Assembly (NCBI RefSeq): GCF_014851765.1
Contig: NZ_JACVAI010000004.1
Span: 186,001-250,000 of the forward strand
DNA from: Pseudomonas sp. PDM04
Lineage (GTDB): Bacteria; Pseudomonadota; Gammaproteobacteria; Pseudomonadales; Pseudomonadaceae
Direction: 5' to 3'
Length of the DNA stretch: 64,000 bases
Made by a program: the position numbers and the translations under genes. Below, piece after piece: positions 52,119 through 61,059 of the stretch (position 1 is its first letter; each line of letters opens with the position of its first letter). Under the pieces are notes generated by a model. The model searched no databases and was not told the origin of the DNA. It saw only the letters and a program-made list of their open reading frames with translations.

Positions 52119-53386
52119 AGCTCAGCATTCTCGGCGCCCGTGTCATCGATCCAGCCAGCGGCCTGGATCAAGTAACCGATATCCACATCGAAGCCTGCAA
52201 GATCGTCGCCCTTGGCGCCGCGCCGGCCGGCTTCGTCGCCGTCGATTCGATCGACGCCAAGGGCCTGGTGGCCGCACCGGGGCTGGTCGACCTGAACGTC
52301 GCCCTGCGCGAACCCGGTTATAGCCGTAAAGGTTCGATTGTCAGCGAAACCCGTGCCGCTGCGGCCGGTGGCGTGACCAGCCTGTGCTGCCCACCGAAGA
52401 CCAAACCGGTGCTGGACACCTCGGCGGTGGCCGAGTTGATCCTCGACCGCGCCCGCGAGGCCGGCAACACCAAGGTCTTCCCGATTGGCGCCTTGAGCAA
52501 GGGCCTGGACGGCGAACAACTGGCCGAGCTCGTGGCATTGCGCGATGCCGGCTGCGTGGCGTTCGGCAACGGCCTGGACAGCTTCCGCAACACCCGCACC
52601 CTGTGCCGGGCGCTGGAGTACGCCGCGACCTTCGACCTGACCGTCATTTTCAATTCCCAGGACCATGACCTGGCCGAAGGCGGTCTGGCCCACGAAGGCC
52701 CGACCGCCAGCTTCCTCGGCTTGCCGGGCATCCCGGAAACCGCCGAGACCGTCGCCCTGGCCCGGGACCTGCTGCTGGTCGAGCAAAGCGGCGTACGCGC
52801 GCACTTCAGCCAATTGACCAGCGCTCGCGGCGTGGCCCTGATTGCCCAGGCCCAGGCCCGCGGTTTGCCGGTGACCGCCGATGTCGCCCTGTATCAGCTG
52901 ATCCTGACCGACGAAGCCCTGATCGACTTCAGCAGCCTGTATCACGTCCAGCCGCCGCTGCGCACCCGCGCCGACCGCGATGGTCTGCGTGAGGCGGTGA
53001 AGTCGGGCGTGGTTTCGGCCATCTCCAGCCATCACCAACCCCACGAGCGCGATGCCAAGCTCGCGCCGTTCGGTGCGACCGAGCCGGGCATCAGCAGCGT
53101 TGAGCTCCTGCTGCCGCTGGCGATGACGCTGGTGGAGGATGGTTTGCTGGACCTGCCGACCCTGCTGGCGCGCCTGAGCGCCGGACCTGCCGAGGCGTTG
53201 CGCCTGCCAGCCGGGCAATTGGCGGTGGGGGGAGCGGCGGACATCGTGCTGTTCGACCCGACAGCGTCGACCGTGGCCGGTGAAACCTGGCTGTCCAAGG
53301 GCGAGAACTGCCCGTTCATCGGGCACAGCTTGCCGGGCGTGGTGCGTTACACCCTGGTGGATGGCCGCATCAGCCACCAGGCATAA
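52115..53386 (+). CDS. pyrC': Dihydroorotase-like PyrC' (inactive structural subunit)
   Basis: A 423-residue dihydroorotase homologue. The metal-binding H-x-H that should follow the first strand is replaced by N61-V-A63 (GLVDLNVALREPG), so catalysis is not expected. In Pseudomonas such inactive PyrC' proteins are needed to assemble active aspartate carbamoyltransferase. The start is GTG (52115), overlapping the pyrB TGA by 4 bases, which fits equimolar production. A working dihydroorotase gene should exist elsewhere in the genome. Confidence 0.94.
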   Translation: MKLSILGARVIDPASGLDQVTDIHIEACKIVALGAAPAGFVAVDSIDAKGLVAAPGLVDLNVALREPGYSRKGSIVSETRAAAAGGVTSLCCPPKTKPVLDTSAVAELILDRAREAGNTKVFPIGALSKGLDGEQLAELVALRDAGCVAFGNGLDSFRNTRTLCRALEYAATFDLTVIFNSQDHDLAEGGLAHEGPTASFLGLPGIPETAETVALARDLLLVEQSGVRAHFSQLTSARGVALIAQAQARGLPVTADVALYQLILTDEALIDFSSLYHVQPPLRTRADRDGLREAVKSGVVSAISSHHQPHERDAKLAPFGATEPGISSVELLLPLAMTLVEDGLLDLPTLLARLSAGPAEALRLPAGQLAVGGAADIVLFDPTASTVAGETWLSKGENCPFIGHSLPGVVRYTLVDGRISHQA

Positions 53387-53409
53387 GCCGCGCCGCCGGC
53401 ATTCGACGG

Positions 53410-53465
53410 CAAGCCGGCCTCGTTCCCACACTGCATGTACGGGAGCGAGGCCGCTCGCGCGGGCT
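53410..53465. repeat. Diverged inverted REP-like pair
   Basis: CAAGCCGGCCTCGTTCCCAC (from 53410) faces GGGAGCGAGGCCGCTCG (from 53441). It lies between the convergent pyrC' and TM2 genes. Confidence 0.55.
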
Positions 53466-53896
53466 TACTGGAAGGTCCCGCGGTTCAGTGCGTTGCGAAC
53501 CGACACCTGGTCATTCAGGGTCCAGAAGTCATACAGGACCCCCAGGAAGAACAACCCGCCTGTCACCAGGTACAGCAACCCGCTGATCCATTTCCCCTGG
53601 TACATCCGGTGTACGCCGAACACCCCGAGAAATGTCAGCAGAATCCACGCAACGTTGTATTCGATCGGCCCGGCGGTGAAACGCAGGTCGGCCTCGCGGT
53701 CCATGGCCGGGATCAGGAACAGGTCGATCAGCCAGCCGATGCCCAACAGTCCAAAGGTGAAAAACCAGATCGTCCCGGTCACCGGCTTGCCGTAGTAAAA
53801 GCGGTGGGCACCGGTAAATCCGAAAATCCACAACAGGTAGCCAATCACCTTGCTGTGGGTGTCGTGATGCGAAACGGGGTGTTGATAGGTGTTCAT
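53465..53896 (-). CDS. TM2 domain-containing membrane protein
   Basis: A 143-residue small membrane protein with two TM2-type units, each a GxxGxHRFY-like turn between helices: WIFGFTGAHRFYYGKPVTG and TFLGVFGVHRMYQGKWISG. Four hydrophobic helices are predicted, with DxF-type ends (LIDLFLIP, VLYDFWTLND). TM2 proteins have no settled bacterial function. The start at 53896 (MNTYQHPVSHHD) follows GAGG. The His-rich N-terminus is probably cytoplasmic. It is divergent from the C40 peptidase with a 249-base gap. Confidence 0.87.
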   Translation of the reverse strand: MNTYQHPVSHHDTHSKVIGYLLWIFGFTGAHRFYYGKPVTGTIWFFTFGLLGIGWLIDLFLIPAMDREADLRFTAGPIEYNVAWILLTFLGVFGVHRMYQGKWISGLLYLVTGGLFFLGVLYDFWTLNDQVSVRNALNRGTFQ

Positions 53897-54145
53897 GGAT
53901 GACCTCAATACACACGATAGATAAATTTTCTTTAAATCTTTGTGACTTTTTTACGAGTGGCCGACGGATGGCAGGTGGTACCTTGTATGCCGTCAAACCC
54001 TTGTAGCAGCTGACTTCTGTCCGACAATTGCGTGCATTTGCCGCGTATTTGGTTCCATTGGCAGCCGATGGAATCGACCAACGGCCTCGGGAAGCCAAAA
54101 AAAGCTGTTATAAAGTTGCGCGCTAACCCATATGAGCCTTGCCTA

Positions 54146-54766
54146 ATGCGTCCATTTTTCAAGACATGGCTAACCATTTGCCTATTGCTGCCACTGGCCG
54201 CCCACGCCACCAATCGTGAGCAACGTCTTCCGAACGTCAATGGTTACACGCCCAAATCCCATGCTTCTGCTCCTTCGAGCAAAAGCAAGAAGTCGATCAA
54301 GAACGCTCCACAACTGAGCTCCAGCAAAAGCGGCCTGGTCCCGCCGATGGGGAGCAAGGAAAGCAGCAACGTACTGAGCCGTGCCGTCAACGTCCTCGGT
54401 ACACCCTACCGTTGGGGCGGCAGCAGCCCAAGTAAAGGCTTCGACTGCAGCGGCCTGGTGAAATACGCGTTCAACGACGCCACCTTCGACCTGCCCCGCA
54501 CCTCGAACGCCATGGCCAGCGGTCATGGCGAGAAAGTCGATCGCAACGACCTGAAGCCGGGCGACCTGATTTTCTTCAACATCAAGAGCCGTCGGGTCAA
54601 TCACGTGGCCATCTACCTGGGCAACGATCGCTTCATCCACGCACCACGCCGTGGCAAGTCGGTGACCATCGACACCCTGAAGAAACCGTACTGGGAAAAG
54701 CACTACGTCGTTGCCAAGCGGGTTCTGCCGAAAGAGAAGAACAGCTTGCAGGTTGTTCAGCGCTAA
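54146..54766 (+). CDS. C40 (NlpC/P60) family cell-wall peptidase
   Basis: A 206-residue secreted endopeptidase expected to cut peptidoglycan stem peptides. It has a signal peptide (MRPFFKTWLTICLLLPLAAHA), a Ser/Lys-rich linker (about 36-72) and the NlpC/P60 domain: catalytic Cys101 in KGFDCSGLVKYAF, His153 in RVNHVAIYLGN and His165 in DRFIHAP. The start at 54146 gives the signal peptide; 38 in-frame upstream residues lack one. A strong terminator follows the stop. Confidence 0.93.
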   Translation: MRPFFKTWLTICLLLPLAAHATNREQRLPNVNGYTPKSHASAPSSKSKKSIKNAPQLSSSKSGLVPPMGSKESSNVLSRAVNVLGTPYRWGGSSPSKGFDCSGLVKYAFNDATFDLPRTSNAMASGHGEKVDRNDLKPGDLIFFNIKSRRVNHVAIYLGNDRFIHAPRRGKSVTIDTLKKPYWEKHYVVAKRVLPKEKNSLQVVQR

Positions 54767-54775
54767 CCTCTGCAA

Positions 54776-54813
54776 CGCCATCGCGATTCGACCTGATCGC
54801 GATGGCGCCTTTT
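54776..54813 (+). terminator. Rho-independent terminator after the C40 peptidase
   Basis: A 12-bp stem (54776-54787 with 54796-54807) closes an 8-base loop and ends in CCTTTT, 10 bases after the stop. Confidence 0.88.
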
Positions 54814-54833
54814 GAAATGGCTGCAAATCCCCC

Positions 54834-55868
54834 TCAGAAATTATCCGGCGACCGCGCCTTCTCCCGCGCGTGATCGCGGGTGATCAAGCCTTTGGTCACC
54901 AACTCCTTCAAGCACATGTCCAGCGTCTGCATCCCCAGGCTCCCGCCGGTCTGGATCGACGAATACATCTGCGCGACCTTGTCTTCACGGATCAGGTTAC
55001 GGATCGCCGACGTGCCCAACATGATTTCGTGTGCCGCGATCCGCCCGCCACCGACCTTCTTCACCAGTGTCTGCGAGACCACCGCCAGCAGCGACTCGGA
55101 CAACATCGAACGCACCATGGACTTCTCGTCGCCCGGAAACACGTCCACCACCCGGTCGATGGTTTTCGCCGCCGACGTCGTGTGCAGCGTACCAAACACC
55201 AGGTGCCCGGTTTCGGCCGCCGTCAGCGCCAGGCGAATGGTTTCCAGGTCGCGCATCTCCCCGACCAGGATCACATCGGGGTCTTCGCGCAGCGCCGAAC
55301 GCAGGGCAGTGGCGAAACTGCGAGTATCTCGGTGAACTTCGCGCTGATTGATCAGGCATTTTCGCGATTCGTGAACGAATTCGATCGGGTCCTCGATGGT
55401 CAGAATGTGTTGATGACGATGGTTGTTGAGGTAATCGATCATCGCCGCCAGGGTGGTGGACTTGCCCGAGCCGGTCGGCCCGGTCACCAGCACCAGGCCA
55501 CGGGGTGAATCGGTGATCCTGCGAAACACCTCGCCCATGCCCAGGTCGTCCATGCTCAGGACCTTGGAGGGAATGGTGCGGAACACCGCGCCAGCCCCCC
55601 GGTTCTGGTTGAAGGCATTGACCCGAAACCGCGCGACACCGGGCACGTCGAAGGAAAAATCGGTTTCCAGGTGCTTTTCGAACTCCATCCTCTGGGTGTC
55701 GTTCATGATGTCGTAGACCAGCGCCTGGACTTCCTTGTGATCCAGCGCGGGCAGGTTGATGCGCCGCACATCGCCGTCAACGCGAATCATCGGCGGCAGC
55801 CCGGCAGACAGGTGCAAGTCGGACGCCCCCTGTTTGGCGCTGAAAGCCAGCAGCTCAGTGATATCCAT
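54834..55868 (-). CDS. pilT: Type IV pilus retraction ATPase PilT
   Basis: Hexameric AAA+-like motor that retracts type IV pili, powering twitching. The 344-residue product has Walker A GPTGSGKST (residues 130-138), the Walker B region DPDVILVGEMRDLET, the His box TGHLVFGTLHTTSA and the PilT signature AIRNLIRE near residue 288. The start at 55868 (MDITELLAFSAKQGASDLHL) is the family start. It sits alone, 8 kb from the Pil-Chp operon that regulates it, and no pilU follows. Confidence 0.96.
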   Translation of the reverse strand: MDITELLAFSAKQGASDLHLSAGLPPMIRVDGDVRRINLPALDHKEVQALVYDIMNDTQRMEFEKHLETDFSFDVPGVARFRVNAFNQNRGAGAVFRTIPSKVLSMDDLGMGEVFRRITDSPRGLVLVTGPTGSGKSTTLAAMIDYLNNHRHQHILTIEDPIEFVHESRKCLINQREVHRDTRSFATALRSALREDPDVILVGEMRDLETIRLALTAAETGHLVFGTLHTTSAAKTIDRVVDVFPGDEKSMVRSMLSESLLAVVSQTLVKKVGGGRIAAHEIMLGTSAIRNLIREDKVAQMYSSIQTGGSLGMQTLDMCLKELVTKGLITRDHAREKARSPDNF

Positions 55869-55924
55869 AGCACTCCTCAATTCCAGTAGAATGCCGCCAA
55901 CCTCAGACCGCTGGCGCCTCTTGA

Positions 55925-56611
55925 ATGTCCACGATAGCAGACAACATTGCACAGGTTGGTTCACGCATCCGGGCTGCCGCCCTTGCCGCTCACCGCGACG
56001 AGCACAGCGTGCAGTTACTGGCGGTCAGCAAGACCAAGCCCGCCGCCGCCTTGCGCGAAGCCCATGCCGCCGGCTTGCGCGACTTTGGCGAGAATTACCT
56101 GCAGGAAGCCCTGGGCAAACAGCTCGAATTGGCCGACCTGCCCTTGATCTGGCACTTCATCGGCCCCATTCAGTCGAACAAGACTCGCGCTATTGCCGAA
56201 CACTTCGCCTGGGTGCACTCCGTGGATCGTCTGAAAATCGCACAACGCCTGTCCGAACAACGCCCCGCCGATCTACCGCCCCTGAACATCTGCATTCAGG
56301 TCAATGTCAGCGGCGAGGCCAGCAAGTCCGGCTGCACCCCCGCCGACCTGCCAGCCCTGGCCAAAGCCATCAGCGAACTGCCGCGCCTGCAGCTGCGCGG
56401 GTTGATGGCCATCCCCGAGCCGACGGAAGATCGCGCCGCCCAGGACGCTGCATTTGCTGCCGTGCAAAGCCTGCAAGCCAGCCTCGACCTGCCACTCGAC
56501 ACACTTTCCATGGGCATGAGCCACGACCTCGAGTCGGCCATCGCCCAGGGCGCCACCTGGGTTCGTATCGGTACGGCCCTGTTTGGCGCCCGCGACTATT
56601 CCCAGCCGTGA
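55925..56611 (+). CDS. YggS/PLPBP family pyridoxal-phosphate homeostasis protein
   Basis: A 228-residue single-domain TIM-barrel PLP-binding protein. The lysine that binds PLP is in LLAVSKTKPA (Lys36); FGENYLQEA, WHFIGPIQSNKTR and SMGMSHDLESAI are family signatures. It keeps free PLP in balance and has no enzymatic activity in known members. It is the first gene of a co-directional run with proC (34 bases later) and yggT, a very conserved group, and is divergent from pilT. Confidence 0.95.
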   Translation: MSTIADNIAQVGSRIRAAALAAHRDEHSVQLLAVSKTKPAAALREAHAAGLRDFGENYLQEALGKQLELADLPLIWHFIGPIQSNKTRAIAEHFAWVHSVDRLKIAQRLSEQRPADLPPLNICIQVNVSGEASKSGCTPADLPALAKAISELPRLQLRGLMAIPEPTEDRAAQDAAFAAVQSLQASLDLPLDTLSMGMSHDLESAIAQGATWVRIGTALFGARDYSQP

Positions 56612-56645
56612 ACATGGCTGACTCTCTTCTTTATAAGGACCTCAC

Positions 56646-57464
56646 ATGAGCAAGACTCGCATTGCCTTCATCGGTGCAGGCAACATGGCCGCCAGCCTGA
56701 TCGGTGGCCTGCGCGCCAAGGGCCTGGACGCTGCGCAGATCCGCGCCAGCGATCCGGGTGCCGAGACCCGCGCCAAAGTGAACGCCGAGCACGGCATCGA
56801 AACCTTTGCCGATAACGCCGAGGCTATCCAGGGCGCCGACGTGGTGGTACTGGCGGTCAAGCCCCAGGCGATGAAAGCCGTGTGCGAAGCGCTGCGCTCC
56901 AGCCTCCAGCCCAATCAACTGGTGGTATCGATCGCCGCCGGCATCACCTGCGCCAGCATGAACAACTGGCTGGGTGCACAGCCGATTGTGCGCTGCATGC
57001 CCAACACCCCGGCGCTGCTGCGTCAGGGCGTGAGCGGCTTGTTCGCCACCGCCGAGGTCAGCGCCGAACAACGCCAGCAGGCACAGGAACTGCTGTCCGC
57101 CGTGGGCATCGCCCTGTGGTTGAACGAAGAACGGCAACTGGACGCGGTCACCGCCGTTTCAGGCTCCGGCCCTGCGTACTTCTTCCTGCTGATCGAAGCC
57201 ATGACCGCTGCGGGCGTGAAGCTTGGCCTGCCCGCCGACATCGCCGCCCAACTGACCCTGCAAACGGCCCTGGGCGCCGCGCACATGGCGGTTTCCAGCG
57301 ATGTCGATGCCGCCGAACTGCGTCGCCGCGTGACCTCTCCGGCCGGCACCACAGAAGCTGCAATCAAATCCTTCCAGGCTGGAGGCTTCGAAGCCCTGGT
57401 CGAAAAAGCACTCGGCGCCGCCGCGCACCGCTCGGCCGAGATGGCCGAACAACTGGGTCAATAA
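56646..57464 (+). CDS. proC: Pyrroline-5-carboxylate reductase ProC
   Basis: Last step of proline synthesis, reducing pyrroline-5-carboxylate with NADPH. The 272-residue product starts with the Rossmann motif RIAFIGAGNMAASLIGGL and has the C-terminal family signature AVSGSGPAYFFLLIEAMTAA followed by TSPAGTTEAAIKSF. AAGGA lies before the ATG. Downstream, yggT starts after 10 bases. Confidence 0.97.
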   Translation: MSKTRIAFIGAGNMAASLIGGLRAKGLDAAQIRASDPGAETRAKVNAEHGIETFADNAEAIQGADVVVLAVKPQAMKAVCEALRSSLQPNQLVVSIAAGITCASMNNWLGAQPIVRCMPNTPALLRQGVSGLFATAEVSAEQRQQAQELLSAVGIALWLNEERQLDAVTAVSGSGPAYFFLLIEAMTAAGVKLGLPADIAAQLTLQTALGAAHMAVSSDVDAAELRRRVTSPAGTTEAAIKSFQAGGFEALVEKALGAAAHRSAEMAEQLGQ

Positions 57465-57474
57465 GGAGCCTTAC

Positions 57475-58065
57475 ATGATTGGATTGAACACCGCAGCGGT
57501 TTACGTGCTGCAAACCCTCGGCAGCCTGTACCTGCTGATCGTGCTGCTGCGCTTCGTGCTGCAACTGGTGCGGGCGAACTTCTACAACCCGCTGTGCCAG
57601 TTCGTGGTCAAGGCCACCCAGCCGTTGCTCAAGCCCCTGCGACGGATCATCCCGAGCCTGTTCGGCCTGGACATGTCCTCGCTGGTGCTGGCGATCCTGG
57701 TGCAAATGGCGCTGATGGCTCTGACCCTGCTGCTGACCTACGGCACCACCGGCAATCCGCTGCAACTGGTGATCTGGTCGCTGATTGGCGTGACCGCGCT
57801 GTTCCTGAAGATTTTCTTCTTCGCGCTGATCATCAGCGTGATCCTCTCGTGGGTTGCCCCGGGCAGCCATAACCCGGGCGCCGAACTGGTGAACCAGATC
57901 TGCGAGCCGGCCCTGGCGCCGTTCCGCCGGATCCTGCCGAGCATGGGCGGCCTGGATATTTCGCCGATCCTCGCGTTCATGGTGCTCAAGCTGATCGACA
58001 TGCTGGTGATCAACAACCTCGCCGCCATGACCATGATGCCGGAAATCCTGCGTCTGCTGATCTGA
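57475..58065 (+). CDS. YggT family membrane protein
   Basis: A 196-residue inner-membrane protein made of two YggT repeats, each two helices with a conserved P-x-x-x-x-x-R-R-x-x-P turn: PLLKPLRRIIPSLFGLD and PALAPFRRILPSMGGLD. Function is unsettled, with proposed links to osmotic tolerance and division. It follows proC by 10 bases with AAGGAG upstream, as in most proteobacteria. Confidence 0.92.
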   Translation: MIGLNTAAVYVLQTLGSLYLLIVLLRFVLQLVRANFYNPLCQFVVKATQPLLKPLRRIIPSLFGLDMSSLVLAILVQMALMALTLLLTYGTTGNPLQLVIWSLIGVTALFLKIFFFALIISVILSWVAPGSHNPGAELVNQICEPALAPFRRILPSMGGLDISPILAFMVLKLIDMLVINNLAAMTMMPEILRLLI

Positions 58066-58070
58066 TCCAC

Positions 58071-58136
58071 CGCCAGCAGGCTCGCTCGAACACGGGAGTG
58101 CATACCCCTCCTGTGGGAGCGAGCCTGTTGCGATGG
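58071..58136. repeat. REPIN-like pair between yggT and metX
   Basis: Inverted REP units lie at 58071-58093 and 58113-58136, with several differences between arms and a 19-base spacer. Confidence 0.75.
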
Positions 58137-58237
58137 ATCCACCCCGATCCAGCTGGACACAATCAACCCCGCCCTTCGCTTGCCGCTGACCCCACCGGTC
58201 TTTAGACTTACGCCTCATTTCAACGAGAGCAGGGTCG

Positions 58238-59377
58238 ATGCCAGCTGCCTTCCCCCCCGATTCTGTTGGTCTGGTGACGCCGCAAGTGGCGCACTTCAGC
58301 GAGCCCCTGGCCCTGGCCTGCGGCCGTTCGCTCCCGGCGTACGACCTGATCTACGAAACCTACGGCACGCTGAACGCCACGGCGAGCAACGCCGTGCTGA
58401 TCTGCCACGCCTTGTCCGGCCACCATCACGCTGCCGGTTTCCACAGCCCCGACGAGCGCAAGCCCGGTTGGTGGGACAGCTGCATCGGCCCCGGCAAACC
58501 GGTCGACACCAACAAGTTCTTCGTGGTCAGCCTGAACAACCTCGGCGGTTGCAACGGCTCCACCGGTCCCAGCAGCCTCAACCCGGAAACCGGCAAACCG
58601 TTCGGCGCCGACTTCCCGGTGTTGACCGTGGAAGACTGGGTCCACAGCCAGGCACGCCTGGCCGACCGGCTCGGCATCGGCCAATGGGCGGCGGTGATTG
58701 GTGGCAGCCTCGGCGGCATGCAGGCCCTGCAGTGGACCATCACTTACCCCGACCGCGTGCGGCACTGCCTGGCCATCGCCTCGGCCCCCAAGCTGTCGGC
58801 GCAGAACATCGCGTTCAACGAAGTGGCGCGCCAGGCGATCCTCACCGACCCCGAGTTCCACGGCGGTTCGTTCCAGGAACAGGGCGTGATCCCCAAGCGC
58901 GGCCTGATGCTGGCGCGAATGGTCGGGCACATCACGTACCTGTCCGACGACTCCATGGGCGAGAAATTCGGCCGCGGCCTGAAGAGCGAAAAGCTCAACT
59001 ACGACTTCCACAGCGTCGAGTTCCAGGTCGAGAGCTACCTGCGTTACCAGGGCGAAGAGTTCTCCGGGCGTTTCGACGCCAACACTTACCTGCTGATGAC
59101 CAAGGCGCTGGACTACTTCGACCCGGCGGCGAACTTCGACGATGACCTGGCGAAAACCTTCGCCAACGCCACCGCGAAGTTCTGCGTGATGTCCTTCACC
59201 ACCGACTGGCGCTTCTCCCCTGCCCGCTCGCGGGAACTGGTGGACGCCCTGATGGCGGCCAGGAAAGACGTCTGCTACCTCGAGATCGATGCTCCGCAAG
59301 GCCATGACGCCTTCCTGATTCCGATCCCGCGCTACCTGCAGGCGTTCGGCAATTACATGAACCGTATTGCGTTGTGA
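58238..59377 (+). CDS. metX: Homoserine O-acyltransferase MetX
   Basis: Activates homoserine for methionine synthesis. The 379-residue alpha/beta hydrolase has nucleophile Ser157 in VIGGSLGGMQAL, an aspartate in SFTTDWRFSP and a histidine in APQGHDAFLIP, completing the triad. The oxyanion-side motif NNLGGCNGSTGPSS is also conserved. Pseudomonas MetX is generally a succinyltransferase (MetXS); the sequence alone does not settle the acyl donor here. metW follows after 7 bases. Confidence 0.95.
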   Translation: MPAAFPPDSVGLVTPQVAHFSEPLALACGRSLPAYDLIYETYGTLNATASNAVLICHALSGHHHAAGFHSPDERKPGWWDSCIGPGKPVDTNKFFVVSLNNLGGCNGSTGPSSLNPETGKPFGADFPVLTVEDWVHSQARLADRLGIGQWAAVIGGSLGGMQALQWTITYPDRVRHCLAIASAPKLSAQNIAFNEVARQAILTDPEFHGGSFQEQGVIPKRGLMLARMVGHITYLSDDSMGEKFGRGLKSEKLNYDFHSVEFQVESYLRYQGEEFSGRFDANTYLLMTKALDYFDPAANFDDDLAKTFANATAKFCVMSFTTDWRFSPARSRELVDALMAARKDVCYLEIDAPQGHDAFLIPIPRYLQAFGNYMNRIAL

Positions 59378-59384
59378 GAAAGCC

Positions 59385-60005
59385 ATGAGAGCTGATCTGG
59401 AAATCATCCAGGAATGGATCCCCGCCGGCAGCCGCGTGCTCGACCTGGGCTGCGGCGACGGCGAACTGCTGACGTGGTTGCGCGACAACAAGCAAGTCAC
59501 CGGCTACGGCCTGGAAAACGACCCGGACAACATCGCCGAGTGCGTGGCCAAGGGCATCAATGTCATCGAACAGGACCTGGACAAGGGCCTGGGCAACTTC
59601 GCCAGCAACAGCTTCGACATCGTGGTCATGACCCAGGCGCTGCAAGCGGTGCACTACCCGGACAAGATCCTCGACGAAATGCTGCGCGTCGGTCGTCAGT
59701 GCATCATCACCTTCCCCAACTTCGGTCACTGGCGCTGCCGCTGGTACCTGGCGAGCAAGGGCCGGATGCCGGTTTCGGAATTCCTGCCCTACACCTGGTA
59801 CAACACGCCGAACATCCACTTCTGCACCTTCGAAGACTTTGAAGCACTTTGCAGCGAACGTGAAGCCAAGGTCATTGATCGGCTTGCCGTGGATCAACAG
59901 CACCGCCACGGGTGGGCCAGTAAGCTATGGCCTAATCTATTAGGTGAGATCGGTATCTACCGTGTCAGCAGCCCCGGGCTGCAGGACCACAAGATCGCGG
60001 TCTGA
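59385..60005 (+). CDS. metW: Methionine biosynthesis protein MetW
   Basis: A 206-residue methyltransferase-fold protein that partners MetX. It has the SAM-type motif VLDLGCGDGELLTWLRD, then NSFDIVVMTQALQAVHYPD and the family segment FPNFGHWRCRWYLASKGRMP. No methyltransferase substrate is established; in many proteobacteria MetW is needed for MetX activity. The start at 59385 lies 7 bases after the metX stop; the upstream in-frame codon overlaps metX and is rejected. Confidence 0.95.
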   Translation: MRADLEIIQEWIPAGSRVLDLGCGDGELLTWLRDNKQVTGYGLENDPDNIAECVAKGINVIEQDLDKGLGNFASNSFDIVVMTQALQAVHYPDKILDEMLRVGRQCIITFPNFGHWRCRWYLASKGRMPVSEFLPYTWYNTPNIHFCTFEDFEALCSEREAKVIDRLAVDQQHRHGWASKLWPNLLGEIGIYRVSSPGLQDHKIAV

Positions 60006-60031
60006 ACCGCGCCATTGCAAGGAGAACGGTC

Positions 60032-60466
60032 ATGGGTCGTCTAGCGCTGCTTTTATTCACTGCCTGCCTGAGCGTCACGGCCATGGCCGCTGATGCCATC
60101 AAGAGTGATCGCCAGGAGAAATTCGGCGACACCACGGTGCATTACAACACCTTCAATTCCACGTACCTGACGCCGGAAGTCGCCAAGGCCGCGGAACTCA
60201 CCCGCAGCAAGAACCAGGGTGTGATCAATATTTCGGTGCTCAAGGACGGCAAGCCGCAAATGGCCCAGGTCAGCGGCACGGTCAAGGACCTGACCAGCCA
60301 GAGCGTGACCCTGAACTTCAAGCAGGTGACTGAACAGGGCGCGATCTACTACATCGCCCAGTACCCGGTACCGCAGCAGGAAACCCGCACCTTCCAGATC
60401 AAGGTGCAGACTGGTGACAACATCAACACCATCAATTTCAACCAAGAGCTCTTCCCCGGCGAATGA
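60032..60466 (+). CDS. DUF4426 secreted protein
   Basis: A 144-residue protein with a signal peptide (MGRLALLLFTACLSVTAMAA) and a compact beta-rich domain (FGDTTVHYNTFNSTYLTPEV, VINISVLKDGKPQMAQVSG) that fits DUF4426. No function is known. It follows metW by 26 bases with GGAGA upstream, and its TGA overlaps the rdgB ATG by 4 bases, so it is part of the metX-hemW run. Confidence 0.88.
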   Translation: MGRLALLLFTACLSVTAMAADAIKSDRQEKFGDTTVHYNTFNSTYLTPEVAKAAELTRSKNQGVINISVLKDGKPQMAQVSGTVKDLTSQSVTLNFKQVTEQGAIYYIAQYPVPQQETRTFQIKVQTGDNINTINFNQELFPGE

Positions 60467-61059
60467 TCAACTTCACGCAACTCGTACTGGCCAGCCACAA
60501 CGCCGGCAAACTCAAGGAACTCCAGGCCATGCTCGGCCAGTCGGTGCAACTGCGCTCGATTGGCGAGTTCAGCAGCGTCGAGCCTGACGAGACCGGCCTG
60601 TCGTTCGTCGAAAACGCCATCCTCAAGGCCCGCAATGCCGCACGCATTTCCGGTTTGCCGGCACTGGCCGACGACTCGGGCCTGGCGGTGGATTTCCTCG
60701 GCGGTGCGCCGGGGATCTACTCAGCACGGTATGCCGATGGCAAGGGCGATGCGGCGAACAACGCCAAGCTGCTCGACGCGATGAAGGACGTGCCTGAAGC
60801 CGAGCGCGGCGCACAGTTCGTCTGCGTGCTGGCCCTGGTTCGGCACGCCGACGACCCCTTGCCGATCCTCTGCGAAGGGTTGTGGCACGGCCGCATCCTG
60901 ACCCAGGCCAGCGGCGAACATGGCTTTGGCTACGATCCGCTGTTCTGGGTGCCTGAGCGCGACTGCTCCAGCGCCGAGCTCACGCCCGGCGACAAGAACC
61001 AGATCAGTCACCGCGCCCGCGCAATGGATCTGCTGCGCCAGCGTCTGGGCTTGAAATGA
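60463..61059 (+). CDS. rdgB: RdgB/HAM1 XTP/dITP pyrophosphatase
   Basis: Removes inosine and xanthosine triphosphates from the nucleotide pool. The 198-residue product starts with the substrate motif LVLASHNAGKLKELQAML and includes TGLSFVENAILKARNA, LADDSGLAVDFLGGAPGIYS and GEHGFGYDPLFWVPE, the full family set. It overlaps DUF4426 and hemW by 4 bases each (ATGA), indicating coupled translation. Confidence 0.96.
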   Translation: MINFTQLVLASHNAGKLKELQAMLGQSVQLRSIGEFSSVEPDETGLSFVENAILKARNAARISGLPALADDSGLAVDFLGGAPGIYSARYADGKGDAANNAKLLDAMKDVPEAERGAQFVCVLALVRHADDPLPILCEGLWHGRILTQASGEHGFGYDPLFWVPERDCSSAELTPGDKNQISHRARAMDLLRQRLGLK

